From Prevotella sp. UBA6387 (GTDB taxonomy: Bacteria > Bacteroidota > Bacteroidia > Bacteroidales > Bacteroidaceae): a DNA stretch of 10,250 bases. Location of the stretch: assembly GCA_002437565.1 (NCBI GenBank), contig DJQL01000046.1, positions 1 through 10,250 of the forward strand, read 5' to 3'. Below, piece by piece: positions 1 to 6,915 of the stretch. The notes below the pieces were generated by a model. That model was not told the DNA's origin. It saw only the letters and a list, made by a program, of their open reading frames with translations, and searched no databases. The translations under genes and the position numbers were made by a program. Numbering within the stretch: the stretch's first letter is position 1; each line of letters opens with the position of its first letter.

Positions 1-713
1 CAAAACAACAAGAGCAACAACGACACCCCAAGGCATTGCAGGCTATAAGGCTGTTTACATGTCTTGCTAAATAACGACTTTCCAGATTCTGAGGCGACAA
101 AGCGATAAAGCAAAATCCCTATACAACAGTCTATCAGACGGAAAACGGGAAAACTATAAAGTGTCCAGTTAAACTCATCATCAGGAATGACAACTGCGAA
201 CATGGCATAAAGAGCCACGATAATGGCACAAGCCGGAAACAGCCTCGACATGCGGACACGCATTATGCGAATATTCAAGCTCTTGAAAACCAAATAAAAG
301 AATAGTATGTCGCAAAGGAACCACGATTGTACGCAGTAGGCGAACGTGAAACGCTCACTGCAAAACCATGTCTGGACAAGCAACAGATTGGCCAGCAGCT
401 TTGGGCAATCAAGGGCATATCCCGCATGCCACTGGGCAACCACGCCAAACAGTATGGAAACGAATGTGAGCGGATAGAATTTCACCAGTTGGCGAACAAT
501 AAAACGCTTGCTGTCGAAAAGTCCGTCATCCACTTTGCCAGTATATGCAAACGATAGAACAAAGCCACTTATCACGAAGAAAAAGCATACTCCAGACTCG
601 CCGCCAAAGGCAAAACCATCTCCAATAATATGGCTTACCACCACCATCAATATGGCAAGACCACGCAAAGCTTGGACGCTCATTAGCTTATGGGACACTC
701 TTGACGACAACAT
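1..713 (-). CDS. Acyltransferase family 3 membrane protein, partial (C-terminus beyond window edge)
   Basis: The frame stays open from a start at 713 to the window edge, giving about 237 residues. It begins with the family-3 acyltransferase (OafA/YrhL-type, Acyl_transf_3) pattern: SVQALRGLAIL at residues 12-22, the conserved His at about 28 (VVVSHI), GVCFFFVISGFVLSF at 41-55, and a basic loop ending VKFYP near 77-81. SWFLCDILFFYL follows further on. Several hydrophobic segments fit a polytopic inner-membrane enzyme. The family moves acyl groups, often acetyl, onto surface sugars, peptidoglycan or antibiotics; the substrate here cannot be read from sequence. An in-frame TAG lies ten codons upstream of the Met at 713. 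A second Met at 683, directly before SVQALRG, is an equally plausible start. The gene follows purT in the same direction after 134 bases. Its nearness to rfbB hints at surface-polysaccharide decoration, which is inference only. Confidence 0.85.
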   Translation of the reverse strand, partial: MLSSRVSHKLMSVQALRGLAILMVVVSHIIGDGFAFGGESGVCFFFVISGFVLSFAYTGKVDDGLFDSKRFIVRQLVKFYPLTFVSILFGVVAQWHAGYALDCPKLLANLLLVQTWFCSERFTFAYCVQSWFLCDILFFYLVFKSLNIRIMRVRMSRLFPACAIIVALYAMFAVVIPDDEFNWTLYSFPVFRLIDCCIGILLYRFVASESGKSLFSKTCKQPYSLQCLGVSLLLLLF

Positions 714-847
714 CTCGTTGAAATATCTGTTTGGTTGAAGCTACTTGTTACCTGCGCATAAATGTAACCTTACGCATGAATTGCAACTTGCCCACGGACG
801 TGGAGCCATGCGGTTCACAAACGTGGGCAATCAAAATCAAAATTTTA
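714..847 (-). other. Intergenic gap between purT and the acyltransferase gene
   Basis: This gap holds a long-looped inverted repeat (788-796 with 822-830). On the minus strand it also has a weak promoter-like TACATTTA at 759-766, which differs from TAnnTTTG only in its last base. The best upstream partner, GTTG at 784-787, is 17 bases away, shorter than the usual 19-21. Just upstream of the acyltransferase start, the minus strand contains two imperfect direct copies of an ATGCGnAAGGTTAC-like word around 748-778. The acyltransferase may therefore have its own start signal or simply read through from purT. The sequence does not decide. Confidence 0.35.
788..830 (-). repeat. Inverted repeat with 9-base arms after purT
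   Basis: TTGCCCACG at 788-796 is exactly complementary to CGTGGGCAA at 822-830, with a 25-base spacer. It lies 18 bases past the purT stop codon. Neither strand has a T-run after it, so it is not a standard intrinsic terminator. It could be an RNA stem that protects the 3' end, or an operator for the acyltransferase gene. Confidence 0.5.
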
Positions 848-2029
848 TCACTTATTCATGTAAGGGTCAGTGCCGAGCACCGTCTTCGCCAAGCGCTTGG
901 CCTTGTCGCGCAAGGCGTTCATGTCGCAACCCACCTCGTCATAGCACAGCACCACACCCATGCGTCTGCCGACATGGGCTATTGGCTTGCCGAAGATGCG
1001 CACACGGGCGTGATCCTCACGGCACACGTCGGCGAGGTTGTAGTCGAGAGGCTCCTTACTTTCCACAGGCGAGAGCACCACCGCCGACACGCCACTGTGC
1101 TCCAAGTGTATGGCAGGGATGTCTAACCCCATGACGGCACGGAAGTGAAGCTCAAACTCAGAGAGGTTAGTGCAATGGCTCAGAGTCACCATACCAGTAT
1201 CGTGTGGCCTTGGGCTAAGCTCCGAAAAGATGACCTCGCCCTTCTTTGTAAGGAAGAACTCTACACCCCAAAGGCCATAGCCTGTAAGAGCCTTAGTCAC
1301 CTCAGCTGCCATGTGCTGAGCAGTGGCAAGAGCCTCTTCGGATATATGAAACGGCATCCAACTCTCACGATAGTCGCCGCCTTTCTGAACATGGCCTATC
1401 GGTGGACAAAACACCGTGGGGCCGTTCTTTTGAGTCACGGTGAGCAATGTGAACTCGGAGTCAAAGTCTATAAACTCCTCTATTATCACTTCCTTCACGT
1501 CGCCACGTCCTTCTTCCATGGCATCGCGAAAAGCCTCTTGCAGCTCATCGTCGTTGTGCACATAGCTCTGGCCGTGCCCAGAAGACGACATCAATGGCTT
1601 GACCACGCACGGGAAGCCTATCTCGTCGGCAGCATGCTTAAACTCATCAAAAGTCTTGGCATAGAAATACTTTGCTGTCCTAAGCCCAAGTTCTCTTGAG
1701 GCGAGGTCACGTATTGCACGACGGTTCATGGTATAGTTCACCGCACGTGCCGATGGCACCACTTGCACGCCCTGCTTCTCGAAATCGAAAAGACGCTCCG
1801 TGCGTATGGCCTCTATCTCCGGCACGATGATGTCTGGATTGTGCTTGCTTACCACGGCCGCAAGGGCTTCACCATCGAGCATCGAGAAGACCTCACGCTC
1901 ATCAGCCACCTGCATGGCTGGCGCGTCATCATACTTGTCGCAAGCTATGACATACTGTCCGGCACGCTTTGCGGCGATAGCAAACTCCTTGCCCAGTTCT
2001 CCTGAGCCCAAAAGCAATATTTTCTTCAT
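848..2029 (-). CDS. purT: Formate-dependent phosphoribosylglycinamide formyltransferase (GAR transformylase 2)
   Basis: This cytoplasmic ATP-grasp enzyme uses formate and ATP to formylate glycinamide ribonucleotide in de novo purine synthesis, giving a folate-independent route for that step. The protein has 393 residues, close to E. coli PurT (392). It shows the N-terminal LLLGSGELGKE motif (5-15), DAPAMQVA (35-42), VPEIEAI (69-75), the ATP-grasp segment CVVKPLMSSSGHGQ (141-154), GGDYRESW (217-224) and SELSPRPHDTGMVTL (269-283). The start at 2029 is chosen because family members begin MxxxLLLGSGELGKE. It also makes an ATGA overlap of 4 bases with the preceding gene; a start at 2089 would add 20 acidic residues read from that gene. 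One oddity is His at 152 where E. coli has Lys in the SSSGKGQ loop. A tandem TGA TAA ends the gene. Confidence 0.97.
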   Translation of the reverse strand: MKKILLLGSGELGKEFAIAAKRAGQYVIACDKYDDAPAMQVADEREVFSMLDGEALAAVVSKHNPDIIVPEIEAIRTERLFDFEKQGVQVVPSARAVNYTMNRRAIRDLASRELGLRTAKYFYAKTFDEFKHAADEIGFPCVVKPLMSSSGHGQSYVHNDDELQEAFRDAMEEGRGDVKEVIIEEFIDFDSEFTLLTVTQKNGPTVFCPPIGHVQKGGDYRESWMPFHISEEALATAQHMAAEVTKALTGYGLWGVEFFLTKKGEVIFSELSPRPHDTGMVTLSHCTNLSEFELHFRAVMGLDIPAIHLEHSGVSAVVLSPVESKEPLDYNLADVCREDHARVRIFGKPIAHVGRRMGVVLCYDEVGCDMNALRDKAKRLAKTVLGTDPYMNK

Positions 2030-2382
2030 ATGGTAAAGCCTATTTTCTTCTGTACTATTGGTTTCATCCGCCTCATCATCATCTGCCACTCGGGAGAGAT
2101 GGAAAGGCGATGAAGATCCTTGGCTATTATTTCGCGAAGCGCGTCTTGCGTGACGCGATATTTCAATGCCAACTGCTCCACGGGTTTTGCGGTCTCTCCA
2201 AAGAGACCATAATAGGCATCGATGATATCCTTGTCGAGACCACCAAGCATCGTGAGAAGGATGTTGAGATTTGCCTTGTCCACGTCGCTGACGAGAAGGG
2301 CTGACTTATGCGCAAGAAGCAAATAGTTGTGCAGTTGACGAGAGAACTTATCCAAGCGAAGGGTATCAGACGAGTTGTCCAT
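2026..2382 (-). CDS. Small protein resembling sigma-70 region 4 (helix-turn-helix)
   Basis: The protein has 118 residues and no name I can give with certainty. Residues about 48-95 resemble region 4 of sigma-70 factors: DKDIIDAYYGLFG, then PVEQLALKYRVTQDALREI, then AKDLHRL. This matches the pattern LR..YGL.....T.EEIA..F.VTRERIRQIE.KALRKL. No region 2 is visible, so it is not a complete sigma factor. The N-terminal part (10-47) is probably helical and the C-terminal tail (100-115) is rich in Met, Arg and Lys. The Met at 2382 is preferred because AAAGGAG lies just upstream; starts at 2397 and 2430 are also open. The gene begins inside the end of rfbB (17-base overlap) and ends in an ATGA overlap with purT. 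It may be a small transcription regulator or an RNA-polymerase-binding protein. The HTH reading is reasonable; the biological role is unknown. Confidence 0.75.
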   Translation of the reverse strand: MDNSSDTLRLDKFSRQLHNYLLLAHKSALLVSDVDKANLNILLTMLGGLDKDIIDAYYGLFGETAKPVEQLALKYRVTQDALREIIAKDLHRLSISPEWQMMMRRMKPIVQKKIGFTI

Positions 2383-3532
2383 GACGCTCCTTTCCATACA
2401 TTTCGTCGTAGTATTTCTGGTAATCGCCACTTGTCACCTCGCTTATCCATTGTTGGTTGTCGAGGTTCCACTTTATCGTCTTCACTATTCCGTCAGCGAA
2501 TTTGGTCTCAGGATACCACCCAAGCTCCGCCTTTATCTTCGTCGGATCTATGGCGTAGCGCGCGTCGTGGCCAAGACGGTCAGCAACGTGCTCTATCAGC
2601 GAGTCGTTGATCCAAGATATGTCTATGTCGCCATTGGCCTCACGCACTTGCTTCTTAAGCACCTTGCGCAAGTCCTTGTCAGCCTCCATCATGTCGTGGA
2701 TGGTCTTTATGGTGAGCTTCACGATGTCGATGTTTCTCATCTCGTTGTGTCCACCCACATTGTAGACCTCTCCGGCCCTACCCTCACGCACCACAAGGTC
2801 GATGGCCTTGCAGTGGTCTTCCACGTAGAGCCAGTCGCGCACGTTGAGTCCTGCACCATAGACCGGAAGTTTCTTGCCTTCAAGGATATTGTTAATGATC
2901 AGAGGGATGAGCTTCTCGGGGAAATGGTATGGGCCGTAATTGTTTGAGCAGCGGGTGATGCTCACTGGCATGTGGTAAGTATCGCGATAGGCTTGCACGA
3001 AGAAGTCGGCACTTGCCTTGCTTGCCGAGTAAGGACTGTGAGGGCACAACGGCGTTGCCTCCGTGAAGAATCCCTCGGGACCCAGAGCGCCATACACCTC
3101 ATCGGTTGACACTTGATGATAACGCTTGCCCGCCTTCCATGTGGGATAGCCCTGAGCGTCCTTGCCTGTTACCCAAGCCTTGCGTGCCGCGTCCATAAGG
3201 TTCTGAGTGCCAAGGATATTGACGCTGAGGAAGAGCTGCGGATCTTCTATGGAACGGTCTACATGGCTCTCGGCGGCGAAGTTGACCACGAAATCTATGT
3301 CGTTGTCGGCGAAGAGGCCGTCCACGAGCTTACGGTCGCGTATGTCCCCCTTCACGAAGCAACAACGCTTGTTGTCGATGTCGTCCTTTATTGTGCCTAA
3401 GTTGCCGGCATAAGTCAGGGCATCGAGAACTATTACCTTTATATCGTCGTTTACATATTTCTTGTGCAAAAGGTACTTGATGAAATTGGAGCCGATGAAT
3501 CCTGCTGCTCCTGTGACAAGATACGTTTTCAT
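2366..3532 (-). CDS. rfbB: dTDP-glucose 4,6-dehydratase
   Basis: This enzyme converts dTDP-glucose to dTDP-4-keto-6-deoxyglucose with bound NAD+, the second step toward dTDP-L-rhamnose and other deoxysugars for surface glycans. The product is a cytoplasmic extended short-chain dehydrogenase of 388 residues. Visible motifs are the NAD-binding GAAGFIG (8-14), LDALTYAGN (36-44), NFAAESHVDRSI (84-95), the catalytic STDEVYG (142-148) with Thr143-Asp144-Glu145, YSASK (168-172) with the Tyr/Lys pair, RCSNNYGPYHFPEKLIP (194-210) and NVRDWLYVEDHC (230-241). It is longer than E. coli RfbB (361), mainly through an extra segment at about 280-315. It overlaps the upstream kinase-like gene by 4 bases (ATGA) and the downstream small gene by 17. 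The usual partners rfbA, rfbC and rfbD are not in this window, so it is either an orphan or separated from them. Confidence 0.97.
   Translation of the reverse strand: MKTYLVTGAAGFIGSNFIKYLLHKKYVNDDIKVIVLDALTYAGNLGTIKDDIDNKRCCFVKGDIRDRKLVDGLFADNDIDFVVNFAAESHVDRSIEDPQLFLSVNILGTQNLMDAARKAWVTGKDAQGYPTWKAGKRYHQVSTDEVYGALGPEGFFTEATPLCPHSPYSASKASADFFVQAYRDTYHMPVSITRCSNNYGPYHFPEKLIPLIINNILEGKKLPVYGAGLNVRDWLYVEDHCKAIDLVVREGRAGEVYNVGGHNEMRNIDIVKLTIKTIHDMMEADKDLRKVLKKQVREANGDIDISWINDSLIEHVADRLGHDARYAIDPTKIKAELGWYPETKFADGIVKTIKWNLDNQQWISEVTSGDYQKYYDEMYGKERHGQLV
2387..2393 (-). promoter_or_regulatory. Possible Shine-Dalgarno for the sigma-4-like gene
   Basis: On the minus strand AAAGGAG lies 4 bases before the ATG at 2382. 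This group rarely uses such sites and the spacing is short, so the evidence is modest, but it favours 2382 over the Met codons at 2397 and 2430. It lies inside the rfbB coding sequence. Confidence 0.35.
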
Positions 3533-4155
3533 AATCCAAAGCGTTTTTTAATGAATTCTGCTATAAAAAGTTCCGTGCCCTCAAGACCCAGCAAGCTGGA
3601 GTTGATGCACAGGTCGTAGCTCTCAGAGTGTCCCCAAGTCTTGCCCGTGTAGTAATTATAATATGAGGCCCTGGCCTCTTCCTGCGAATGTATGTATTTC
3701 CGCGCCGTGGCACGGTCGAAGTTGTGACGTTTGCAAACCGCTTTAATCCTTTGGTCGATATTGGCGGTGATGAAAACGCTCACGGTGTTTTTATAGTCGC
3801 GCAACACATAGTCGGCCGTGCGGCCCACAAAGACGCAACTGCCCTCGTCGGCCACTTTCTTTATGGCATCACTCTGGAACTTGTAAAGGGAGTCTTGCGA
3901 AAAATTGTCCTTGTAGAAATTGCTCTCGCCCATAAGTGGCACCCTGACGTGGAAAAGCGATTTAAGAAAGCCCTTCCGCTCATCGTTCTGCTCAAAAAAC
4001 TTCTCACAAAAGCCACTTTCCTTAGCGGCGAGATTGAGCAATTCCTTGTCGTAGAACTTGCAACCAAATTCCTCGGCAAGCATTTTCGCTATGATTCTGC
4101 CTCCAGAACCTATCTGCCTGCCAACGTTTATAATTATATTATTATCGTTATTCAT
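3529..4155 (-). CDS. Cytidylate kinase-like family protein
   Basis: The 208-residue protein fits the cytidylate-kinase-like family (Cytidylate_kin2). Visible features are an N-terminal nucleotide-binding loop GRQIGSGGR (12-20), FYDKELL (34-40), CVFVGRTADYVLRD (107-120), and a C-terminal stretch with ARASYYNYYTGKTWG (161-175) followed by YDLCINSS (180-187). The loop has GSGGR where a standard Walker A motif has GSGKGT/S. The usual lysine is missing, which is typical of this branch, so true CMP kinase activity should not be assumed. It is probably cytoplasmic and may phosphorylate a nucleotide or another small molecule. It starts 8 bases before the end of the MATE gene and ends in an ATGA overlap with rfbB, so it is translated in series with both. 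The family call is firm; the substrate is unknown. Confidence 0.85.
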   Translation of the reverse strand: MNNDNNIIINVGRQIGSGGRIIAKMLAEEFGCKFYDKELLNLAAKESGFCEKFFEQNDERKGFLKSLFHVRVPLMGESNFYKDNFSQDSLYKFQSDAIKKVADEGSCVFVGRTADYVLRDYKNTVSVFITANIDQRIKAVCKRHNFDRATARKYIHSQEEARASYYNYYTGKTWGHSESYDLCINSSLLGLEGTELFIAEFIKKRFGL

Positions 4156-5527
4156 TTTTCTGACTGTTTATTTGGCGCTTGAATTTTCTCATGTATACGC
4201 TCATGATAATTGCCGCAACAGTAGCGGCTGTGAAATCAGACGTAGGAATGGCATACCAAACACCTTTCACGCCAAATATCAACGGGAACACATAGAGCAG
4301 CGGAAGAAGGAAGAGCAACTGTCTCGACAATGAAAGGAAAATGCTTATCTTCACTTTTCCTATACACTGGAAAAAGTTGGTAACCACCATCTGGAAGCCA
4401 ACCACGAAAAACACCATCATGTTGAGCCTTATGGCTGTCATGGCTAAGGTTGATAGCGTTGGGTCATCAGTAAATATTCGCGCAAGAAGATTAGGAATGG
4501 TCATTGCGATGGTCCATCCAGTAGCCACGATTATGGTGGCAGTGATCATGGCTATGCGAAGCACGCTCATAAGCCTGTCTATCTTTTGCGCTCCATAATT
4601 GTAGCCAGCAATAGGCTGCATGCCCTGGTTGAGGCCGATGATTATCATGATGAAGACAGTGGATATAGCGGAGGCTATGCCATAGGCACCCACCATGAGG
4701 TCTCCACCATAGCGTACCAATTGGTTGTTGATGAAGATTATCACAAAACACGCGCATACGTTCATCAAGAACGGAGACACTCCAATTGCCACTATGTTTT
4801 TCACCAGCCGCCCCTTAAGTCCATAAATACCCCTTTTGAGATGCAATATCTCTTTCTTGTTGGTGAAGAGCCTCATCTGGTAAACGAGGGCCAAAGATTG
4901 CGAAAAGACCGTAGCCAAGGCAGCACCTTTAATGCCCCATCCAAAAACAAGAATGAAAAGCACATCAAGCAATATGTTCATCACCACAGTGAAAATCGTG
5001 GCGTTCATGGCCTGGCGCGGTTTGCTTGCGGCACGCAGCACAGCGTTCATGCCCAAATACATATGGGTAATCATGTTACCACAAAGTATTACATGCATGA
5101 AACTGCGGGCGTATGGTATAGTGGCTTCGCTTGCACCAAAGAAATAGAGTATAGGATCGAGAAAGGTTAGGCAGATCACGGCGAAGCTGAAACCTACGAT
5201 AAGGTTGAGTGTCACGGTGTTGCCAAGCAGTTCTTCTGCCGTGCGATAGTCTTTTTGGCCAAGCTTGACCGAAATGGCAGTGGAAGAGCCAACGCCCACA
5301 GCAGCCCCGAAAGCGGCGGAAAGGTTCATGAAAGGAAACGTTATGGCAAGACCTGATATTGCGAGTGGCCCCACCACCTGACCTATGAAAGCGCGGTCTA
5401 TGATGTTGTATAATGAAGAGGCCACCATGGCTATGATGGCTGGCATGGCATATTGAAGCAACAGCTTACCCACCGGCTTTGTGCCCAAAGCCAACGTGGC
5501 CTTTAGATTGTCTTTCTCTTTATCCAT
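4148..5527 (-). CDS. MATE family efflux transporter
   Basis: This is a polytopic inner-membrane exporter of the multidrug and toxic compound extrusion family, which drives out cationic drugs or metabolites with Na+ or H+ entry. The 459 residues contain two related halves of about six hydrophobic segments each. The first half has LQYAMPAIIAMVASSLYNIID (25-44), FIGQ (47-50) and GVGSSTAISVKLGQ (78-91). The second repeats the theme with GVSPFLMN (249-256), NNQLVRYGG (267-275), GLNQGMQPIAGYNYGAQ (298-314) and a late FFQCIGK (385-391). The layout is of the MepA/bacterial MATE type. The basic tail RKFKRQ (447-452) fits a cytoplasmic end. The start at 5527 is chosen over an upstream Met at 5545, since the latter lies upstream of the predicted -7 element. 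It is the first gene of the overlapping minus-strand operon. The substrate is unknown. Confidence 0.93.
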   Translation of the reverse strand: MDKEKDNLKATLALGTKPVGKLLLQYAMPAIIAMVASSLYNIIDRAFIGQVVGPLAISGLAITFPFMNLSAAFGAAVGVGSSTAISVKLGQKDYRTAEELLGNTVTLNLIVGFSFAVICLTFLDPILYFFGASEATIPYARSFMHVILCGNMITHMYLGMNAVLRAASKPRQAMNATIFTVVMNILLDVLFILVFGWGIKGAALATVFSQSLALVYQMRLFTNKKEILHLKRGIYGLKGRLVKNIVAIGVSPFLMNVCACFVIIFINNQLVRYGGDLMVGAYGIASAISTVFIMIIIGLNQGMQPIAGYNYGAQKIDRLMSVLRIAMITATIIVATGWTIAMTIPNLLARIFTDDPTLSTLAMTAIRLNMMVFFVVGFQMVVTNFFQCIGKVKISIFLSLSRQLLFLLPLLYVFPLIFGVKGVWYAIPTSDFTAATVAAIIMSVYMRKFKRQINSQKNE

Positions 5528-5531
5528 AATG

Positions 5532-5539
5532 CAAAAGTA
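5532..5539 (-). promoter_or_regulatory. Predicted -7 element for the MATE-led operon
   Basis: On the minus strand the bases read TACTTTTG, a perfect match to the Bacteroidetes -7 consensus TAnnTTTG. No clear TTTG lies 19-21 bases upstream, so the -33 half is weak. The element ends only 4 bases before the MATE ATG, so transcription would start at or very near the start codon. Confidence 0.55.
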
Positions 5540-5548
5540 ACACAATTA

Positions 5549-5580
5549 TTTGGGCTTTCGCATATTTCAAGCTACTTTTG
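5549..5580 (+). promoter_or_regulatory. Predicted promoter of xseAB
   Basis: TTTG at 5549-5552 and TACTTTTG at 5573-5580 are separated by 20 bases, an exact fit to the Bacteroidetes -33/-7 consensus. Transcription should begin a few bases after 5580, leaving a leader of about 10 bases before the xseA ATG at 5596. This argues against the upstream in-frame Met at 5578, which falls within the -7 element. Confidence 0.75.
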
Positions 5581-5595
5581 CAAAAAATATTTTTC

Positions 5596-6912
5596 ATGGA
5601 TAGGCACGCCCTGACTCTTTTTGAACTGAACTCTCTTGTAAGCAATGTTATTGACACAGCTTTTGACCATGCCTTTTGGGTGGAGGCCGAATTGTCCGAA
5701 GCGCGTGAGGTCAGGGGGCATTGCTACATGGAACTCATACAAAAGGATATCTTCTCCGCCACGCCTGTGGCAAGGGCCTCCGCAAAGTGCTGGAAGACCA
5801 CTTGGGCACGACTGAGGCCCAAGTTTGAGCACGCCACAGGGCAAGGGTTACATGCTGGCATGAAAGTCATGCTCCTTGTCACGGCAAATTTCCACGAGGC
5901 ATACGGCTTCTCCTGGATTGTGCAGGATATAGACCCTACCTATACCCTTGGTGACATGGCGAGGAAACGTCTGGAAATAATAAAGCAACTAAAAGAAGAA
6001 GGCATTTTTGACCTGCAAAAGGAATTGTCGCTGCCTATGTTCGCACAAAGAGTGGCAGTGATCTCGAGCGAGAACGCGGCAGGTTACGGTGACTTCTGCC
6101 ATCAATTGCTTGACAATGACTATGGCTTTGCCTTCCAAATAAGGCTTTTCCCAGCAATAATGCAAGGTGAGCAGGTCGAGACAACCATAATCAATGCCAT
6201 GAATGAGATATACGACCATATGGACGACTTTGACGTTGTGGTCATCATAAGAGGAGGTGGAGCCACTGCGGACATGAGCGGTTTTGACACTCTATCTTTA
6301 GCCGAGAACGTCGCCAATTTCCCATTGCCTATAATAACAGGCATCGGACATGACCGCGACGAGAGTGTGCTCGACATGGTTTCAAATACACGGGTGAAGA
6401 CCCCAACTGCCGCAGCGGCATTTCTCGTGGACAATCTCGCTAACCTTTCAGGGCATATTGAAGCCATGCGCGAGCGTATGGTTACAAGGGTGAGGCAGCG
6501 AATGGAGACCGAGAAGGAAAGGCTTGGCAGAATCTCAGGACGTGTGCCCATTCTCTTCTCGCTGGTCAAGGAAAGGCAGGAGGCAAAGCTCACGCGACTG
6601 ATGACGGGCATCACTGGCTACATAAACGATCGGTTAAGACAGGCTGAGCACGACATCGTGGTGATAGAAAAAAACATCCAACCACTGGTGGAAATGAAAC
6701 TGGCCAGGGAAGACAACCGCATTGCCCAGCTTGCCCTTCGCGTCAAGGCACTCGACCCTGAGCGCCTATTGAAACGTGGCTACAGCATCACAATGCTCAA
6801 CGGCAAGGCGATTCACGACCCCACAACGCTGAAAGAAGGCGACATCATTGAGACAAGGGTTGAAAAAGGATCTTTCGCATCCACAATACATTTGGACAAA
6901 CAAAAACAATAA
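5596..6912 (+). CDS. xseA: Exodeoxyribonuclease VII large subunit
   Basis: XseA is the catalytic subunit of exonuclease VII, which cuts single-stranded DNA from both ends into short oligonucleotides in repair and recombination. The 438 residues show an N-terminal OB-fold region (about 5-115, with FWVEAELSE at 27-35), the catalytic domain with RVAVISSENAAGYGDF (152-167), IIRGGGA (217-223), ITGIGHDRDESVLD (247-260) and TPTAAAAFL (269-277). A long charged coiled-coil region follows (about 285-385), then the C-terminal LLKRGYSIT (391-399). By alignment with E. coli XseA, Asp166, Arg219, His252 and Asp255 are the likely catalytic residues. The start at 5596 is favoured over 5578 because the promoter -7 element covers 5578. 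The gene is followed 3 bases later by xseB, so both subunits are made from one message. Confidence 0.96.
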   Translation: MDRHALTLFELNSLVSNVIDTAFDHAFWVEAELSEAREVRGHCYMELIQKDIFSATPVARASAKCWKTTWARLRPKFEHATGQGLHAGMKVMLLVTANFHEAYGFSWIVQDIDPTYTLGDMARKRLEIIKQLKEEGIFDLQKELSLPMFAQRVAVISSENAAGYGDFCHQLLDNDYGFAFQIRLFPAIMQGEQVETTIINAMNEIYDHMDDFDVVVIIRGGGATADMSGFDTLSLAENVANFPLPIITGIGHDRDESVLDMVSNTRVKTPTAAAAFLVDNLANLSGHIEAMRERMVTRVRQRMETEKERLGRISGRVPILFSLVKERQEAKLTRLMTGITGYINDRLRQAEHDIVVIEKNIQPLVEMKLAREDNRIAQLALRVKALDPERLLKRGYSITMLNGKAIHDPTTLKEGDIIETRVEKGSFASTIHLDKQKQ

Positions 6913-6915
6913 AAT

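Larger units (their letters stand above)
5530..5582. repeat. Inverted repeat formed by the two divergent -7 elements
   Basis: TGCAAAAGTA at 5530-5539 and TACTTTTGCA at 5573-5582 are exact reverse complements with a 33-base spacer. Each arm contains a full TAnnTTTG element pointing outward, so the repeat most simply reflects two back-to-back promoters rather than a separate protein-binding site. Confidence 0.7.

Noticed and set aside
1145..1699. 184-codon open frame on the plus strand opposite purT
   Set aside because: It is antisense to a clear purT and has no family motifs; it is a shadow frame. The same holds for the plus-strand frames at 731-1126 and 2375-2947.
2030..2089. Longer N-terminus for PurT from the start at 2089
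   Set aside because: The extra 20 residues come from the coding sequence of the upstream small gene in another frame and are absent from the usual PurT start.
3688..4182. 164-codon plus-strand frame opposite the kinase-like gene
   Set aside because: It is fully antisense to a recognised family gene with no promoter of its own.
4586..5170. 194-codon plus-strand frame opposite the MATE gene
   Set aside because: It is antisense to a well-conserved transporter, rich in His and Tyr from reversed membrane codons, and has no motif or promoter.
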